64,000 nucleotides of DNA from Trematomus loennbergii (GCA_012861695.1 JAAOOA010001653.1:43037-107036), one strand, 5' to 3'; shown: positions 54,301 to 61,904, numbered from the stretch's first letter. Program-made: numbers and translations. Notes: generated from the letters alone by a model not told the origin.

Positions 54301-56382
54301 AATTGCTTCTATATTGGCTTTTAGAAACGCAGGAAAGAAGCTGTGACAGATAAAGTGGACTGCAGCGTCAGGAGTTACCGAACCAAAGAGCAAAGAGAGA
54401 TCAAAATACAAACAGCCAACCTGAGCTGGCTGATCCACTCAAAGTCATTGATGCTGGAGACCTGCAGCTCCACCAGTTTGGCTGCAACCTCCTTAGCGTG
54501 GACCTCTATGACGATGAGGGCAGACAGCACCGCCCGCTGCATCTTAGACAGAGGTCCTCTCACCAGCTGCACCAAGTCGCCCAGCTTCAGAAACAAGAGG
54601 GGAAGTCTTTAGGATGTCAGCAGACTGTGGTGTGCACAATGATCAATGCAAATGGGAGTATAAATAATATCATGTTTGTGGGGGAAACTTCTGAAGCAAT
54701 TGGAAACAGGACTCAAAGAGACACGAGGAGAGCTGGAGCTTTGATGGCAAACACTGGCGGTTTATTTGGAGCTTCGGCCGGAGAATTGACAAGACAGGTG
54801 CTATGTCACGAGTTGACACAGCGGTTGCTGAAGAACTCTTTCTGCAGCTCGAGGTTTTAACTAGTTCGGAGTGTAATAATCAACATTCTTCATCAGCGAG
54901 ACTAAACAAATGTGGACCCTGAATCTAACTAGAGCTCTCGTCCATAGAAAATAATGTGCGCCAGGGAACCTTCGTCCCTGAACAGTAAACTACCTCATGG
55001 CGGCTTGTGCTCTGTCATAGACTGGCAACAACAATGCGCCCAAGCTGCCCCTCCTTAAGAGAGATAGCAGCAATACCCAAGGCCGTAGAACTATGCCATG
55101 GGAAAGGAGACAGTGAGAGGAGAAAAAGATGAACTGTGTCAAAGGTTGAGTACCCAAGCAAATTATTCCCCAACAATGTTTATAATTTTCACACATTTTT
55201 GATATTTAAATTGTTATACTGCAAGACTATATAAGGAACTCCAAGTCTTTAAAAAGTGGCAAATACAAGTGGCTATAACTACTACATTCATCAACAGTTC
55301 AACAACATACTTATAAAGATTAATGAGTGTAGATGCTTGAAAATGTAATTAAATAAAGAAATGACTTAAGCCAGACACCCGACTTATTGGGCATACATCA
55401 TTTATGATATCTTTGTAATGGAAAGAGTCTTTTTTTGTTCTATGAGGCCTTTGGGAAATGTAATTTGATAACACTTAAGAGTTAGAAAAATGTGTAGTTC
55501 CCTGAAAGACCCTTATTTCAGTTAATTTCCCTTTTTTTAAATCCGAAATGGAAAATATCCTATGCTCTATTATTGATCTACAATTAGATTGTACAAATCT
55601 GAAGAGGTGAAGTATCTGGAGAGGAGAAGGAGGAGAGGAGAGGAGAGGAGAGGAGAGGAGAGGAGAGGAGAGAGAGAGGAGAGCAATAAAGGCAAAAAGG
55701 CAACAAAGGGTGTTATAAAAGCCAGTCTAACATGGAACCCATACCTGTGTCTGTAGTTGGGGGTAAAGGCGCTCGGTTAAGTCTCCCTGCTCCAAAGCCT
55801 CAACACCTCAGTAGTCCAAAAGACCTGACAGCCGGCTATCACCACCTGACCCGGCCACGACAACACCCACTCTGTACGAGGTTGCTGAAGGATCAAGACA
55901 GCACACACAGATTATAAAATAACGATTGAAATATGCCTTCAAATTAGAAATAGAAAAGTTCAAATTGAGCGTCAGGGTGTCAGACCTCAGGGTAAACTTG
56001 GAGTGAGCGGTTAATGTTATCACTCAGTGTTGCCTTCATAGATTTCTCAACCTCTCTGAGCCAATGCTCCACGTTCCCAGTGGGATACACCGGCAGGGCC
56101 AGCTTCACCTCCTCCCCCTCTCCAGAGTACATGTGTGTGATCTGTAGATCTGACTGGAATTGAAGCTGAGGGAACCAACAGAAATCTCAGTTTTATGTGA
56201 TACGCATTTTACATTTTACATTTCAGTAGCATATGATAAGAGTAATAATGTAAAGAAACAACGTATTGGAACAAACCCGTGCAATGTTTTCAAAGCATTT
56301 GCGCAAGTGAGGTTGAACAGCAGTAGGATCTCTGGTCTGGGACAGAATCTCCAGGAGTTCATCGTCTGACAGGAAGTAAAAC
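19558..56382 (-). CDS. Axonemal dynein heavy chain 1 (C-terminal two thirds, 56 exons)
   Basis: DNAH1 is an inner-arm dynein motor of cilia and sperm flagella. Fifty-six exons, reading from 56382 down to 19558, give about 2,930 codons: distal linker, AAA1-AAA4, stalk with microtubule-binding domain, AAA5, AAA6 and the C-terminal domain. The C-terminus [15 protein letters not shown] and segments such as [18 protein letters not shown] favour DNAH1 over other inner-arm chains. The stop TGA at 19558-19560 is directly followed by AATAAATAAA. The N-terminal tail (about 1,300 residues in family members) was not found between 56383 and 64000, so the gene continues beyond the window or its 5' part is displaced. 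At least seven exons contain small deletions that break the frame, while all others are clean, which suggests consensus errors more than true decay. Exons are listed by domain block below. Confidence 0.9.
22111..22995 (+). pseudogene. THAP-domain gene remnant of the P-like element
   Basis: Exon 22111-22202 starts [15 protein letters not shown], giving the first two Cys of the C2CH zinc site. Exon 22592-22763 encodes [17 protein letters not shown], then CSEHF (the Cys-His pair), and ends [14 protein letters not shown] (the AVPTIF-type end of the domain). Two small frameshifts break the frame, one near 22650 and one near 22680. A last piece at 22935-22995 reads [17 protein letters not shown] in one frame before LINE sequence begins. 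THAP domains bind DNA; here it would have recognised the element ends. It is not functional as read. Confidence 0.75.
22998..23785 (+). mobile_element. 5'-truncated LINE, reverse-transcriptase C-terminal part
   Basis: Frame 22998-23315 reads [28 protein letters not shown] and [18 protein letters not shown], typical of the C-terminal half of fish non-LTR reverse transcriptases. A frameshift follows CWG, after which GSVLGIKLD and [11 protein letters not shown] continue in another frame. The 3' end has GGGATCAATAAAGTA followed by a (TCTTA)n-like tail. It is dead by truncation and frameshift. Confidence 0.8.
23786..25068. other. Non-coding remainder of the P-like element with repeat fragments
   Basis: No transposase motif was found. 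23998-24060 begins CAGGGGTTGGCAACC, the usual end of a hAT-type MITE. 24180-24240 resembles a LINE 3' end in minus orientation. 24975-25068 is the right subterminal inverted repeat of the P-like element, cut by the Tc1 insertion. Confidence 0.45.
25069..26647 (+). mobile_element. Tc1/mariner transposon
   Basis: Terminal inverted repeats of over 200 bp start CAGGACTGTCTCAGAAAAT and are near-identical at both ends, flanked by TA (25067-25068 and 26648-26649). The near-identity of the arms and the almost open transposase mark it as the youngest insertion of the nest. Confidence 0.95.
25396..26372 (+). pseudogene. Tc1 transposase, N-terminus frameshifted
   Basis: The main frame (25578-26372, 264 codons) has the full catalytic core: SDESKF (first Asp), QHDLAPAHS (second Asp) and [12 protein letters not shown] (Glu), that is DD34E. 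The usual start MGKTADLT is at 25396 but in another frame. From about 25440 the sequence [15 protein letters not shown] (helix-turn-helix) reads in the frame of the main body, so a short deletion after TADLTAV causes the shift. Without an intact DNA-binding half it is not autonomous as read. It cuts and pastes DNA at TA sites when intact. Confidence 0.9.
26983..27512. other. dnah1 intron tail with LINE 3'-end-like sequence
   Basis: Around 27136-27240 the words TTTACCCCGGGGGAAATTGGG and an A-rich part resemble the 3' end of a fish LINE in minus orientation. The remainder is AT-rich, with no exon. Confidence 0.4.
28319..28404. repeat. (GT)n microsatellite abutting a dnah1 donor site
   Basis: About 43 GT repeats end 5 bp from the GC donor of exon 28410-28554. 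In the transcript this is a CA repeat starting at intron position 6. Confidence 0.95.
29195..29272. repeat. (GAGAG)n pentanucleotide repeat
   Basis: About fifteen GAGAG/GGAGA units in a dnah1 intron. The same unit on the same strand occurs at 31482-31530 and 55620-55680. Confidence 0.95.
29750..30140. repeat. Dispersed repeat with GGGGTCAAACTCAAAT motif
   Basis: It contains AGGGGGGTCAAACTCAAATACAC and CGAGGGCCGGACTGGTTC, words of a widespread vertebrate/fish interspersed repeat. The ends could not be set. It occupies most of the dnah1 intron between exons 28410-28554 and 30202-30332; 28600-29190 shows no feature. Confidence 0.4.
31482..31530. repeat. (GGAGA)n repeat serving as acceptor pyrimidine tract
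   Basis: It lies directly upstream (minus strand) of exon 31300-31479, so the intron ends CTCTCCTCTCCAG: the polypyrimidine tract is the microsatellite itself. Confidence 0.9.
32633..32680. repeat. (GA)n microsatellite near a dnah1 donor
   Basis: About 24 GA units starting roughly 12 bp inside the intron after exon 32692-32850. Confidence 0.95.
33908..36439 (-). CDS. dnah1 block: AAA5
   Basis: Exons: 36314-36439, 36069-36181, 35718-35863, 35468-35628, 34735-34960, 34412-34607, 33908-34059. Motifs: [84 protein letters not shown] and [16 protein letters not shown]. Exon 35718-35863 is the most damaged: 146 nt where 150 are expected, with deletions near 35783-35797 and near 35845-35858, the latter giving an in-frame stop early in the exon. 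Confidence 0.86.
34085..34290 (-). mobile_element. tRNA-derived SINE in dnah1 intron
   Basis: Reverse-orientation copy of the SINE at 1275-1437: 3' motif GCTTTTATCCAAAGCGACTTAC at the left, the B-box-like GGACTCGAACTTG complement in the middle, and the A-box CTGAGCCACAGCC at the right end. It is longer and better preserved than the first copy. Confidence 0.8.
35160..35430. repeat. hAT-type repeat end
   Basis: The right part reads GGCCCGGATGCCGGAGGTT then CCCCACCCCTG, the complement of the CAGGGGTGGG terminus of common hAT MITEs. The left end is not clear. No exon lies here. Confidence 0.4.
36500..36960 (-). mobile_element. LINE 3' end in minus orientation
   Basis: (GAATCA)n at about 36508-36532 followed by CCTTTATTAGTCCCACGGAGGGGAAA is the tail and 3' end of a fish non-LTR element read from the other strand. 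The body to 36960 is AT-rich and unassigned. Confidence 0.45.
37003..37677. mobile_element. TTAA-flanked MITE (copy 2) interrupted by an L2-like LINE end
   Basis: The ends AGGTGGGGTAGGTAA and CTTACCTACCCTACCT are inverted repeats flanked by TTAA (36999-37002 and 37678-37681). 37075-37380 is foreign: it breaks the word CCCGATAG, which continues in copy 3. Confidence 0.8.
37075..37380 (+). mobile_element. L2/CR1-type LINE 3' end
   Basis: It begins with a frame reading [14 protein letters not shown] and [10 protein letters not shown], the usual C-terminus of L2-type reverse transcriptases, and ends GGCGCCTATATAAAATAAATG plus (ATT)n. It is a severely 5'-truncated insertion within the MITE. Confidence 0.75.
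37715..39707 (-). CDS. dnah1 block: stalk and microtubule-binding domain
   Basis: Exons: 39516-39707, 39311-39421, 38969-39154, 38697-38887, 38327-38491, 38053-38244, 37715-37846. The first stalk helix includes [13 protein letters not shown] and [18 protein letters not shown]. The microtubule-binding part includes [20 protein letters not shown] and [11 protein letters not shown]. The return helix is charged and Ala-rich (38053-38244). Frameshifts: one missing base in a C/G run near 38857-38868, one indel near 38385-38392 (before [13 protein letters not shown]), and one missing G at the donor of 38327-38491. Exon 39516-39707 ends at a GC donor (AAG|GCAAGG). Confidence 0.88.
40057..43043 (-). 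CDS. dnah1 block: AAA4
   Basis: Exons: 42813-43043, 41697-41892, 41147-41282, 40738-40946, 40057-40228. Motifs: [20 protein letters not shown], the AAA4 P-loop [36 protein letters not shown] and [12 protein letters not shown]. Exon 41697-41892 is one base short near 41836-41842 (FSTT to KMKLVLF). A hAT-like element ends only 8 bp before the target repeat that abuts the donor of exon 42813-43043. Confidence 0.9.
40265..40700. repeat. Dispersed repeat in dnah1 intron
   Basis: It begins ATTAAAGCTCCCATATTATACTG, a start seen in common fish MITE-like repeats. It holds CATCCCATAATCCCC and a G run near 40540. No coding signal; ends uncertain. Confidence 0.35.
42277..42797 (+). mobile_element. hAT-like non-autonomous element, copy B
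   Basis: The 8-bp duplication GTTAGCAC flanks it (42269-42276 and 42798-42805). The ends CAAGCCCCCAGGAAG and TATACATCCATG match copy A (7847-8894) in reverse orientation, but the body is about half as long (521 against 1,048 bp). It sits a few bases into the intron after exon 42813-43043. Confidence 0.85.
43244..44164. mobile_element. Inverted-repeat element with GGTACCACTTTACAATAAG ends, copy 1
   Basis: CCGGTACCACTTTACAATAAG at the left and its complement at the right (ending about 44164) enclose 920 bp. The centre (about 43450-43840) contains another repeat with TTTATTTGGCAGGGACAATG. A related element lies at 47200-48018. No transposase is present. Confidence 0.75.
44227..47192 (-). CDS. 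dnah1 block: AAA3, with a 30-bp microexon
   Basis: Exons: 47034-47192, 46822-46923, 46577-46717, 45570-45730, 45323-45480, 44811-44984, 44687-44716, 44227-44405. Motifs: [17 protein letters not shown], acidic [11 protein letters not shown], Walker A GPTGTGKT, Walker [12 protein letters not shown], and [12 protein letters not shown]. The 30-bp exon at 44687-44716 (TTTACAG acceptor, GTAAGT donor) keeps the phase from GGWM to RPVPA and adds ten residues in a part that varies among dyneins. Confidence 0.88.
45828..46304 (+). mobile_element. Solo LTR, copy A
   Basis: It begins TGTTGGGGAATAATTTG and ends TTTCCCCCACA, with AATAAA at about 46213. The same sequence, in reverse, is at 54677-55175. The immediate flanks do not give a clean 5-bp duplication; a larger 38-bp direct repeat flanks the LTR and the neighbouring CTA repeat instead. 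Confidence 0.75.
46305..46460. repeat. (CTA)n microsatellite
   Basis: About 50 CTA units with a few interruptions, directly joined to the end of the solo LTR. Confidence 0.95.
47200..48018. mobile_element. Inverted-repeat element with TTACAATAAGACTACCC ends, copy 2
   Basis: Same family as 43244-44164. The interior contains repeated and inverted blocks (GATACCAAGGATGCTGGCTGATGA occurs several times in both orientations), so the element can fold on itself at several levels. Confidence 0.75.
48233..52114 (-). CDS. dnah1 block: AAA2
   Basis: Exons: 51928-52114, 51464-51555, 51141-51295, 50880-51057, 48979-49173, 48233-48352. Walker A GPSGSGKT lies in 51464-51555, [14 protein letters not shown] in the next, then [17 protein letters not shown] and [19 protein letters not shown]. 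The acceptor of exon 51141-51295 uses a (CTGT)n microsatellite as its pyrimidine tract. The intron 49174-50879 is filled with several repeats, and intron 48353-48978 with a hAT-type element. Confidence 0.92.
48390..48913. mobile_element. hAT-type MITE
   Basis: Terminal repeats CAGGGCCGTTTCTAG and AGAAACGGCCCTG, with the 8-bp duplication CATGCAGT (48382-48389 and 48914-48921). It is 524 bp with no transposase. It fills the dnah1 intron between exons 48233-48352 and 48979-49173. Confidence 0.85.
49390..49870. repeat. Dispersed repeat (TAAAGCTGCAAGCAGCGTTGAGC start)
   Basis: The words AAGCTGCAAGCAGCGTTGAG, GGGTCTTCG and CCATGGCAA belong to a repeat common in fish genomes. The boundaries cannot be set and no coding signal is visible. 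Confidence 0.4.
49881..50281. mobile_element. MITE with GGGTGTTTCTCAATGTC ends
   Basis: Perfect 17-bp terminal inverted repeats (GGGTGTTTCTCAATGTC and its complement) with ATT on both sides (49878-49880 and 50282-50284), in the size range of PIF/Harbinger or ISL2EU elements. Confidence 0.75.
50300..50840. repeat. hAT-like repeat with AATACCTT / TTTTTAAGACC motifs
   Basis: CAGGGTATATGCAGG at the left and GCGGACCCCCTG at the right resemble terminal repeats. A TGTTA word flanks both sides. Inside are several AATACTTTTTAA / TTTTAAGACC repeats. The superfamily is uncertain. Confidence 0.45.
51301..51378. repeat. (ACAG)n tetranucleotide repeat at a dnah1 acceptor
   Basis: About 19 CAGA units lie just upstream (minus strand) of exon 51141-51295, so the acceptor reads CTGTCTGTGTGTTAG with the repeat as its pyrimidine tract. 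Confidence 0.95.
52234..53651 (-). CDS. dnah1 block: AAA1 (main ATPase)
   Basis: Exons: 53463-53651, 53271-53376, 52708-52821, 52478-52627, 52234-52320. Walker [11 protein letters not shown] is in the first, Walker B region [10 protein letters not shown] in the second, and sensor [20 protein letters not shown] in the third, followed by [16 protein letters not shown]. All catalytic motifs are intact, so the main hydrolysis site looks functional. The phases join without a break. Confidence 0.92.
53730..56382 (-). CDS. dnah1 block: distal linker
   Basis: Exons: 56277-56382, 55986-56165, 55745-55884, 54421-54584, 53730-53843. Readable words include [19 protein letters not shown], the linker sequence [37 protein letters not shown] and the join into AAA1, [20 protein letters not shown]. 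The linker is the lever arm of the motor. Exon 55745-55884 is one base short near 55796-55806, where the frame passes from TTEVL to EALEQGDL. Introns hold a solo LTR (54677-55175) and a GGAGA microsatellite (about 55620-55680). Confidence 0.88.
53844..54420. other. dnah1 intron without recognised elements
   Basis: AT-rich sequence between exons 53730-53843 and 54421-54584; nothing specific was seen. Confidence 0.5.
54677..55175 (-). mobile_element. Solo LTR, copy B
   Basis: Reverse-orientation copy of the LTR at 45828-46304. In its own sense it starts TGTTGGGGAATAATTT and ends GTTTCCCCCACA. The 5-bp target duplication ATGTT flanks it (54672-54676 and 55176-55180), which confirms the LTR ends. 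The family is not determined. Confidence 0.85.
55620..55682. repeat. (GGAGA)n repeat
   Basis: Pentanucleotide repeat in the dnah1 intron to the left of exon 55745-55884. Confidence 0.9.
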
Positions 56383-56560
56383 CTACAAAGAAAATATTTA
56401 GAAATATTTAGTTCCAAGTGTCTTGTGATTTTGCATAGAAACACATTTTTGGGTCAGAAATCATCTATTGTTAATTGTTATTAGAAGCCATTGCTTCTTT
56501 TGTTTTTGGTATCACAGCTACCCCCAACACTTATAAAAAAAAGTTTCTTCGGCCACTTAA

Positions 56561-56944
56561 AGGTAGGGTAGGTAAGAATGGAGAAACCAGCTCGAGTGCG
56601 CTAGAATTTGAAACTACGCAGCCGAAAAAAATCTGCCGCTTCCTTCAGACTTCCTTACAGAGCCCCTCCTCCAACACACACAAACGCGCACATGACCAAT
56701 GAGGGCACGAGATAAGTTTGTGCACAGATGGAAGGCTGACAGGCAGGTAGGCCATCCAGTTATTTTAGCCAGGCCGGCTCAGATGATTGGTCGTGCTTTT
56801 TACAGTACTACGGCTTCCACAGATGAAATATTTTTAATGTATTTATTGTCAAAGCATTTCATTTATTCATTGCTATTGGGATGTTAAGAGCATTCCATGG
56901 AATATAACAAAAAGTGTTTCTGAAGTGAATTACCTACCCCACCT
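56561..56944. mobile_element. TTAA-flanked MITE (copy 3, uninterrupted)
   Basis: 384 bp with inverted ends AGGTAGGGTAGGTAA and TTACCTACCCCACCT, flanked by TTAA (56557-56560 and 56945-56948). This is the only whole copy in the window and it defines the insertions seen in copies 1 and 2. TTAA duplication fits piggyBac- or Kolobok-type elements. Confidence 0.85.
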
Positions 56945-57639
56945 TTAATGTTGTTCAGGTTTTGATATCAAATGAACATGACTGCAGACCCTCTCCGGGG
57001 AATGGTATGTTGAATCATCTCATAATTAATGACAAATATCCGTAGTTGAGAGTAATTTATAAGGACACTTTCAAAAAAGGCTTACCTGCACTGTAAAAAA
57101 ACGGAAATTTTCTGGCGACAAGGGCGCCAGAAAATGTCCGTTAAAAAAAGGAAAAAAACTATAAAATAAAATACGGAGATAACATGTAAAAAAAAAGTTA
57201 CTTACCTTACCACAAGTAGAGTCTATTACTGTAATTTTACATGAAATCTTTTTATTTTAACATATATTATTTGTTAGAATAGAGTCATAAACCTCTAGAA
57301 AACGGAATAATTATCTTTAAAAAATGATAAAAAAAAGCTAAAATACATAAAATTACTTTTATTATTACAAAAAAGTACCGTGTATCTAAGACCATTTACC
57401 ATTAAAACACAAAGAAAATAATGTAATTTTACTTTGCAAAAGCCTTAGTTTACATTAACTATCACATTTTTTGCCCAAAAAAATCTGTAATTTTACAGGA
57501 AATCTTTTTCTTTTAACATATATTAATTGTTAGAATAGAGTTATACACCTCTAGAAAAACTGAATAAATATTTTTTTAAATGATCAAAAAAAGCTGAAAG
57601 AAAGAAGATTAGTTGTCATTTGAAAAAATACCGTAAATT

Positions 57640-58715
57640 CAAGATTCAAGGCTTTATTGTCATTTGCACATTAGCTTCAGTGTAGACATGGCAATGAACA
57701 ACTGAAGTCACAGGCTCCTCCAACAGTGCAACATATATATAGAACATAGAACAAATAAAACAGAAATAGTGCAAGTAGAGTCTATATGCAAGTAAACGGA
57801 ATATGATTGCACTGCCGTACCAGGCCGTGATGCAGCCAGTCAGGATACTCTCTATGGTGCACCTGTAGAAGATGCAGAGTATCCATGTTGAACTTCCTCA
57901 GCCTGCAGAACAATTACATCATAATGTCCAGGGACTTTTCACACGGAGAGAAAACATACATATGTTGAGAGGAAACTGCATTTTTTTTAAAACCACCCAT
58001 TCGAACAAATTCCAAACTTCATTGCATCACAACAGAAGGTGTTCATCTGTGGAATAACTGTAATGATGAGCTGAAATACTGTGCAACTTTATCTAAACTA
58101 AAACTCTTATTTAGAAACCAAATCCTGAATGGTTCCGAGCAGGACCTGACCAGAAACGTTTTAAGCTAAAATACGATAAATATTATTGTTTGTTTTGTTT
58201 CTAACATGTTCAATAAATTGACTAATACAATTTTGTTTTTAAAGAGCCGCTGTTTTGGTGATGGTGTTAGTGTGATGAGTCCATGTCAGGTCCTCAGTGA
58301 TGAGTCCATGTCAGGTCCTTAGTGATGAGTCAGGTCCTCAGTGATGAGTCCATGTCAGGTCCTCAGTGATGAGTCAGGTCCTCAGTGATGAGTCCATGTC
58401 AGGTCCTTAGTGATGAGTCAGGTCTTCAGTGATGAGTCCATGTCAGGTCCTCAGTGATGTGGACCCCAAGGAACCTGTAGCTGCTGACTCTCTCCACCGT
58501 AGTCCCATTGATGGCGATGGGGGCGTGTCCCTCTCCCTGCTGCTTCCTGTAGTCCACAATCAGCTCCTTTGTTTTGCTGACGTTGAGATGGAGGTTGTTA
58601 TCCTGGCAGCAAGATGTCAGGTTTTCGACCTCTCTGTACGCCGTCTCGTCGCCGTCGGTGATCAGGCCGATGACGGTCGTGTCGTCAGCAAACTTCATGA
58701 AATCTAAGACCATTT
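57640..58715 (-). mobile_element. LINE fragment with reverse-transcriptase C-terminal part
   Basis: Frame 58426-58713 reads MKFADDTTVIGLI (the FADD catalytic motif of reverse transcriptase), LNVSKTKELIVDYRK and YRFLGVHITEDLTWTHH. It runs into a minisatellite of the last motif. 57830-57900 retains LRKFNMDTLH-type sequence of the end of the protein. 5'-truncated and inactive. Confidence 0.75.
58265..58455. repeat. Minisatellite within the LINE coding region
   Basis: AGTGATGAGTCCATGTCAGGTCCTC (25 bp, here split in words) and a shortened AGTGATGAGTCAGGTCCTC (19 bp) form alternate to make about eight units. On the minus strand the unit encodes EDLTWTHH, the LINE motif where the array starts. Confidence 0.85.
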
Positions 58716-58973
58716 ACATGTAAAACACAAAGAAAACATGTCATTTTACTTTGCAAAAGCCCAAGTTTACATTAACTGTCCGATGTTTTGTAGAAAAAAA
58801 AATCACAAATATATATATACAATATATAATTGAAAATAATAATATACATCACAAAAATAAAAACAAAAATAAAATATATTTTAAGTAATAATAAAGCAGA
58901 ATAGACCGGCAATGAAACATTTCAACATTTAACAATAGCCAACATTTTGTTCAAAAGATAACGATTATAAACA

Positions 58974-60027
58974 CTAAAGAAATCTACCAGTTATGTGTGT
59001 GCGTGTGTACATGACTATGTGTTTCAACTCTCTCCATTCAAAGTCAGCGACGTTTGTAATTAATGAATGCACCTTTATCGAGTGCTGTTTGTGTTTGTAT
59101 TCCTTCCTCTCCACTCTAGTCCCATTGTCCGGATTGATCTTGAATAGGCACCTGTTAAGACAGAAGTACACTTACATTTAGTGTTTAATTACACATTCTG
59201 TGGATGATACAGCCATTAATTGTCTTTACAGTTATACAGCTTGAAGTCAAAGGGCAATGCTACTCTTAAATGTACTTTTCATTAACTGCTATGATCATAT
59301 CTGTGCATTTAAAGCATTGGTTTGAATAGATTTTGTTATATAAAGTCGTCACTTGGCATCACTATCACACTGGACAGTATCGCAGCAGGTCTGTAAACAG
59401 GAGCAAGCGGTCACATTTGAATGTGGGTAGCTACGAGTCCCATCTTGAGAGTGTGTAACTGGGGCAGATGAAGGTGCGTGTCAGTAGCAGAGTGAGCGGT
59501 GTAAAAGCATCGTAGTTAACCGAAATAAGTTCTAATGTGTTTGTTCACTGCAATAATACCAGGTTTTCTTTTGTTGTCCACAAAGGGCCCTCTTTCCGTC
59601 ATTTTCATTGAGCTGAAGTAAACATACCACCGATTGGCTAAGAGTGAGTTTGAGCTTTTAGGGAGGAGCCAAAGCACACCACTGCAAAGGAAAGGGGTAC
59701 GCTGAATTTACAACCCAAGACAAAACGAGAGCATAATGCGAAACAGAATGCAGCACAATAATCTTTTTATCTTGATTATCTTGTTTTGTCAGGAGCACTT
59801 ATGTGTCAGAAATGTGCACAATCCTCTACTCTGTGGTTTAAGATGAATTACTTAATAATTACAATTCAAGTCTTACCTCTGCAAGAACTCCAGGGTAGCT
59901 CCCAGTTCTGAGCGATAACTGATGTTGAGGCAGTAAAATGCTGCAAACATCAGCATCAGGGCGTCGACAACATTCAGGACACTGCCACTGACGATGGTCT
60001 GGTCCTCTGCTATCAAGTAGTGTCCAG
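58974..60027 (-). CDS. Last two exons of an unrecognised fish protein family
   Basis: Exon 59877-60027 (acceptor CCCTGACAG, donor GAG|GTAAGA) reads HYLIAEDQTIVSGSVLNVVD and AFYCLNISYRSELGATLEFL. Exon 58974-59151 reads CLFKINPDNGTRVERKEYKH and VHSLITNVADFEW and ends with TAG at 58974-58976. The pattern (aromatic-rich helix, LNxxYR.ELGATLEFLQR, FKINPD) resembles the C-terminal region of multicopy uncharacterised fish proteins, some described as SAM-domain-like. I cannot name a function. Upstream exons were not found with confidence. The gene lies on the dnah1 strand, upstream of the last dnah1 exon seen. Confidence 0.55.
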
Positions 60028-60209
60028 CTGTCAGGGGAGAACTCCCTTAAGGTACACAACAGGAAAAAGTCACAAAACATTTATAAATACAAAAAAGATT
60101 TAGTGCAGATTGTTTTGTTTTGTTACTGGTGATCACATGGCCAATTGTATTTTAGGAATGATCAGCTCCTGCAGCTTTCTTTTCTTTCTTAAGTGTTTCC
60201 TAATGTTAA

Positions 60210-61388
60210 CCTCTTAAGCACGGCGGTCCCCCCATTGGACCCCTCCCACCTTTTTGTTTTCGAGATAATGTCTCAGGCCTTCTTAACATTTATGAAACTA
60301 TTAATGTGTAGCACCAGATTAACGGGAAGAATCTCAGCTAACTGAAGATATGAACCATTTTTACCAAAAACAAAACACAAGTCTCATAAGAAGGGTCTAA
60401 ATGACCCCTGAGCGAAAAAAATCTAACGCACTGCGGCACACAATTCAAGATAAAGATACCCTTATTACTTATCGTAGCTGCACATACAATATAGCATATT
60501 AAAGCTGAGACTCCACTGATTATTTAGGTATAGTATCATCACTGAGCGATCCCAACTTGCGACAGGGGAAGCAAACACAGACATCACAACACGTACCTTT
60601 ACGGGGCTTTTACGGCAGATCGTCTCACCGTAGCTGTCAATTAGGTCAAAAGACGTGTTCAATGGCATTAAAACGAAAAAAAAAAAATCTACAACTGTTG
60701 ATCCAAAGGTTGATAATGTACCTGTACCTTTTAAAAAATTATTTATAATCCATAATTCCATTTTTTATGTAAAAATCGGAGCGGAAAAGTTAGCTGCTAA
60801 TGGTAGCCACCAGAGTGTATGCAGCTTCCGGTTTTTGTAACGCGTCACTCTCACTCCTTATTTGTTAACGTTTTGGTGTGTATATAACTTTCCCTCGATT
60901 CCATTGGCTCTAGCGGTGATAAAGAGCTTTCATTCATCAAAATTGAGCAAGGGGGGCCAGAGATAGGTCAAATCCACCCAAATGACCCCAGAAGTGTTTT
61001 TTTTGGCTAAATCTCTCTAAAAAGGTCAAATTTCACTTGTTTTGCATCAATCTTGATACAGGGTACTTATTATATGTTGTACTTTGGATTCCTAAAGCTT
61101 TTAGTCTACTAACCCATCATCCAAGGGTAGTTTTCACTATCTGTAAAAAATAGTTTTTGGACGGACACTATAATTTACAGTTTTTTACTATGTAAAATCT
61201 GAATTTTCTTTAAAATAAAAAACATCTATATTGATTCTGACTTTTCTACATCCAACTCACAGGTTTATAATTACTTTGAGAATAAAGATTATTAATTTAA
61301 CCCTTTTAGAAGGGAAGATATGGTCATTTGTTCTGGGAATGTCATTTTCAAGCCTGAGACCTGAAAAACAGGCTCAGGGCTTAAGAGG
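60210..61388. mobile_element. piggyBac-type non-autonomous element
   Basis: The ends CCTCTTAAGC and GCTTAAGAGG are inverted repeats directly flanked by TTAA (60206-60209 and 61389-61392), the piggyBac target. 1,179 bp without a transposase; two-part AT-rich body. Confidence 0.75.
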
Positions 61389-61489
61389 TTAACAGTGTAG
61401 AACATGTCACATCATAAAGGGATAGTTTGGGTGTTTAAAGTGGGGTTTTATAAAGGTACTTATCCATAGTCAGTGTATTACCTAGAGTA

Positions 61490-61715
61490 GATGATGGCCG
61501 GCAGGGGCGGACTGGGAAACGGTGGACCTCTGTCGCCTGTCAGCTTAACTTCAATGATGCCGTTTAAAAACAGCAAACCGACCCGGCCGTTCGGTGATTC
61601 TACAGATGGTCAGTCCTCCCCTGCCGGTACCGAAGTGGGCCGAGTGGCCCGACCAGCCCATCGGGATTTGCCCAGAACGTCCCGATGGCCAGTCCGCCAC
61701 TGATGGCCGGGATGC
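61490..61715. repeat. Imperfect palindromic repeat with GGCGGACTGG motifs
   Basis: GGCCGGCAGGGGCGGACTGGG at the left and the complement-like GGCCAGTCCGCCACTGATGGCC at the right enclose GC-rich sequence. It belongs to a repeat common in fish; no coding function is inferred. Confidence 0.45.
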
Positions 61716-61904
61716 CCCGAGCTTGGAGATGCAGACAGGAGCAACCACCTGGAAGCAAAGCAATGTACTGCTCTGGACAGGGTCAGCAGAAAAACATATT
61801 TTAGCCACCTCTTGATGATTTCCATATCCTTTCACTGTTTGCATAGCAATACCATATAGGACATTGAGAATTTATAACACTTGTAATATGGCAAGAAATC
61901 TTAC

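Larger units (their letters stand above)
57090..58800. repeat. CACTGTAAAAAAACGG-type repeat split by a LINE
   Basis: The repeat begins CACTGTAAAAAAACGG near 57097. The segment CTAAGACCATTTAC..TTTACTTTGCAAAAGCC occurs at about 57388-57455 and again at 58705-58770, on both sides of the LINE. The AT-rich body has no coding signal. Confidence 0.5.

Noticed and set aside
61551..61844. GC-rich open frames on both strands around 61.5-61.8 kb
   Set aside because: They lie in a palindromic dispersed repeat and show no conserved motif.
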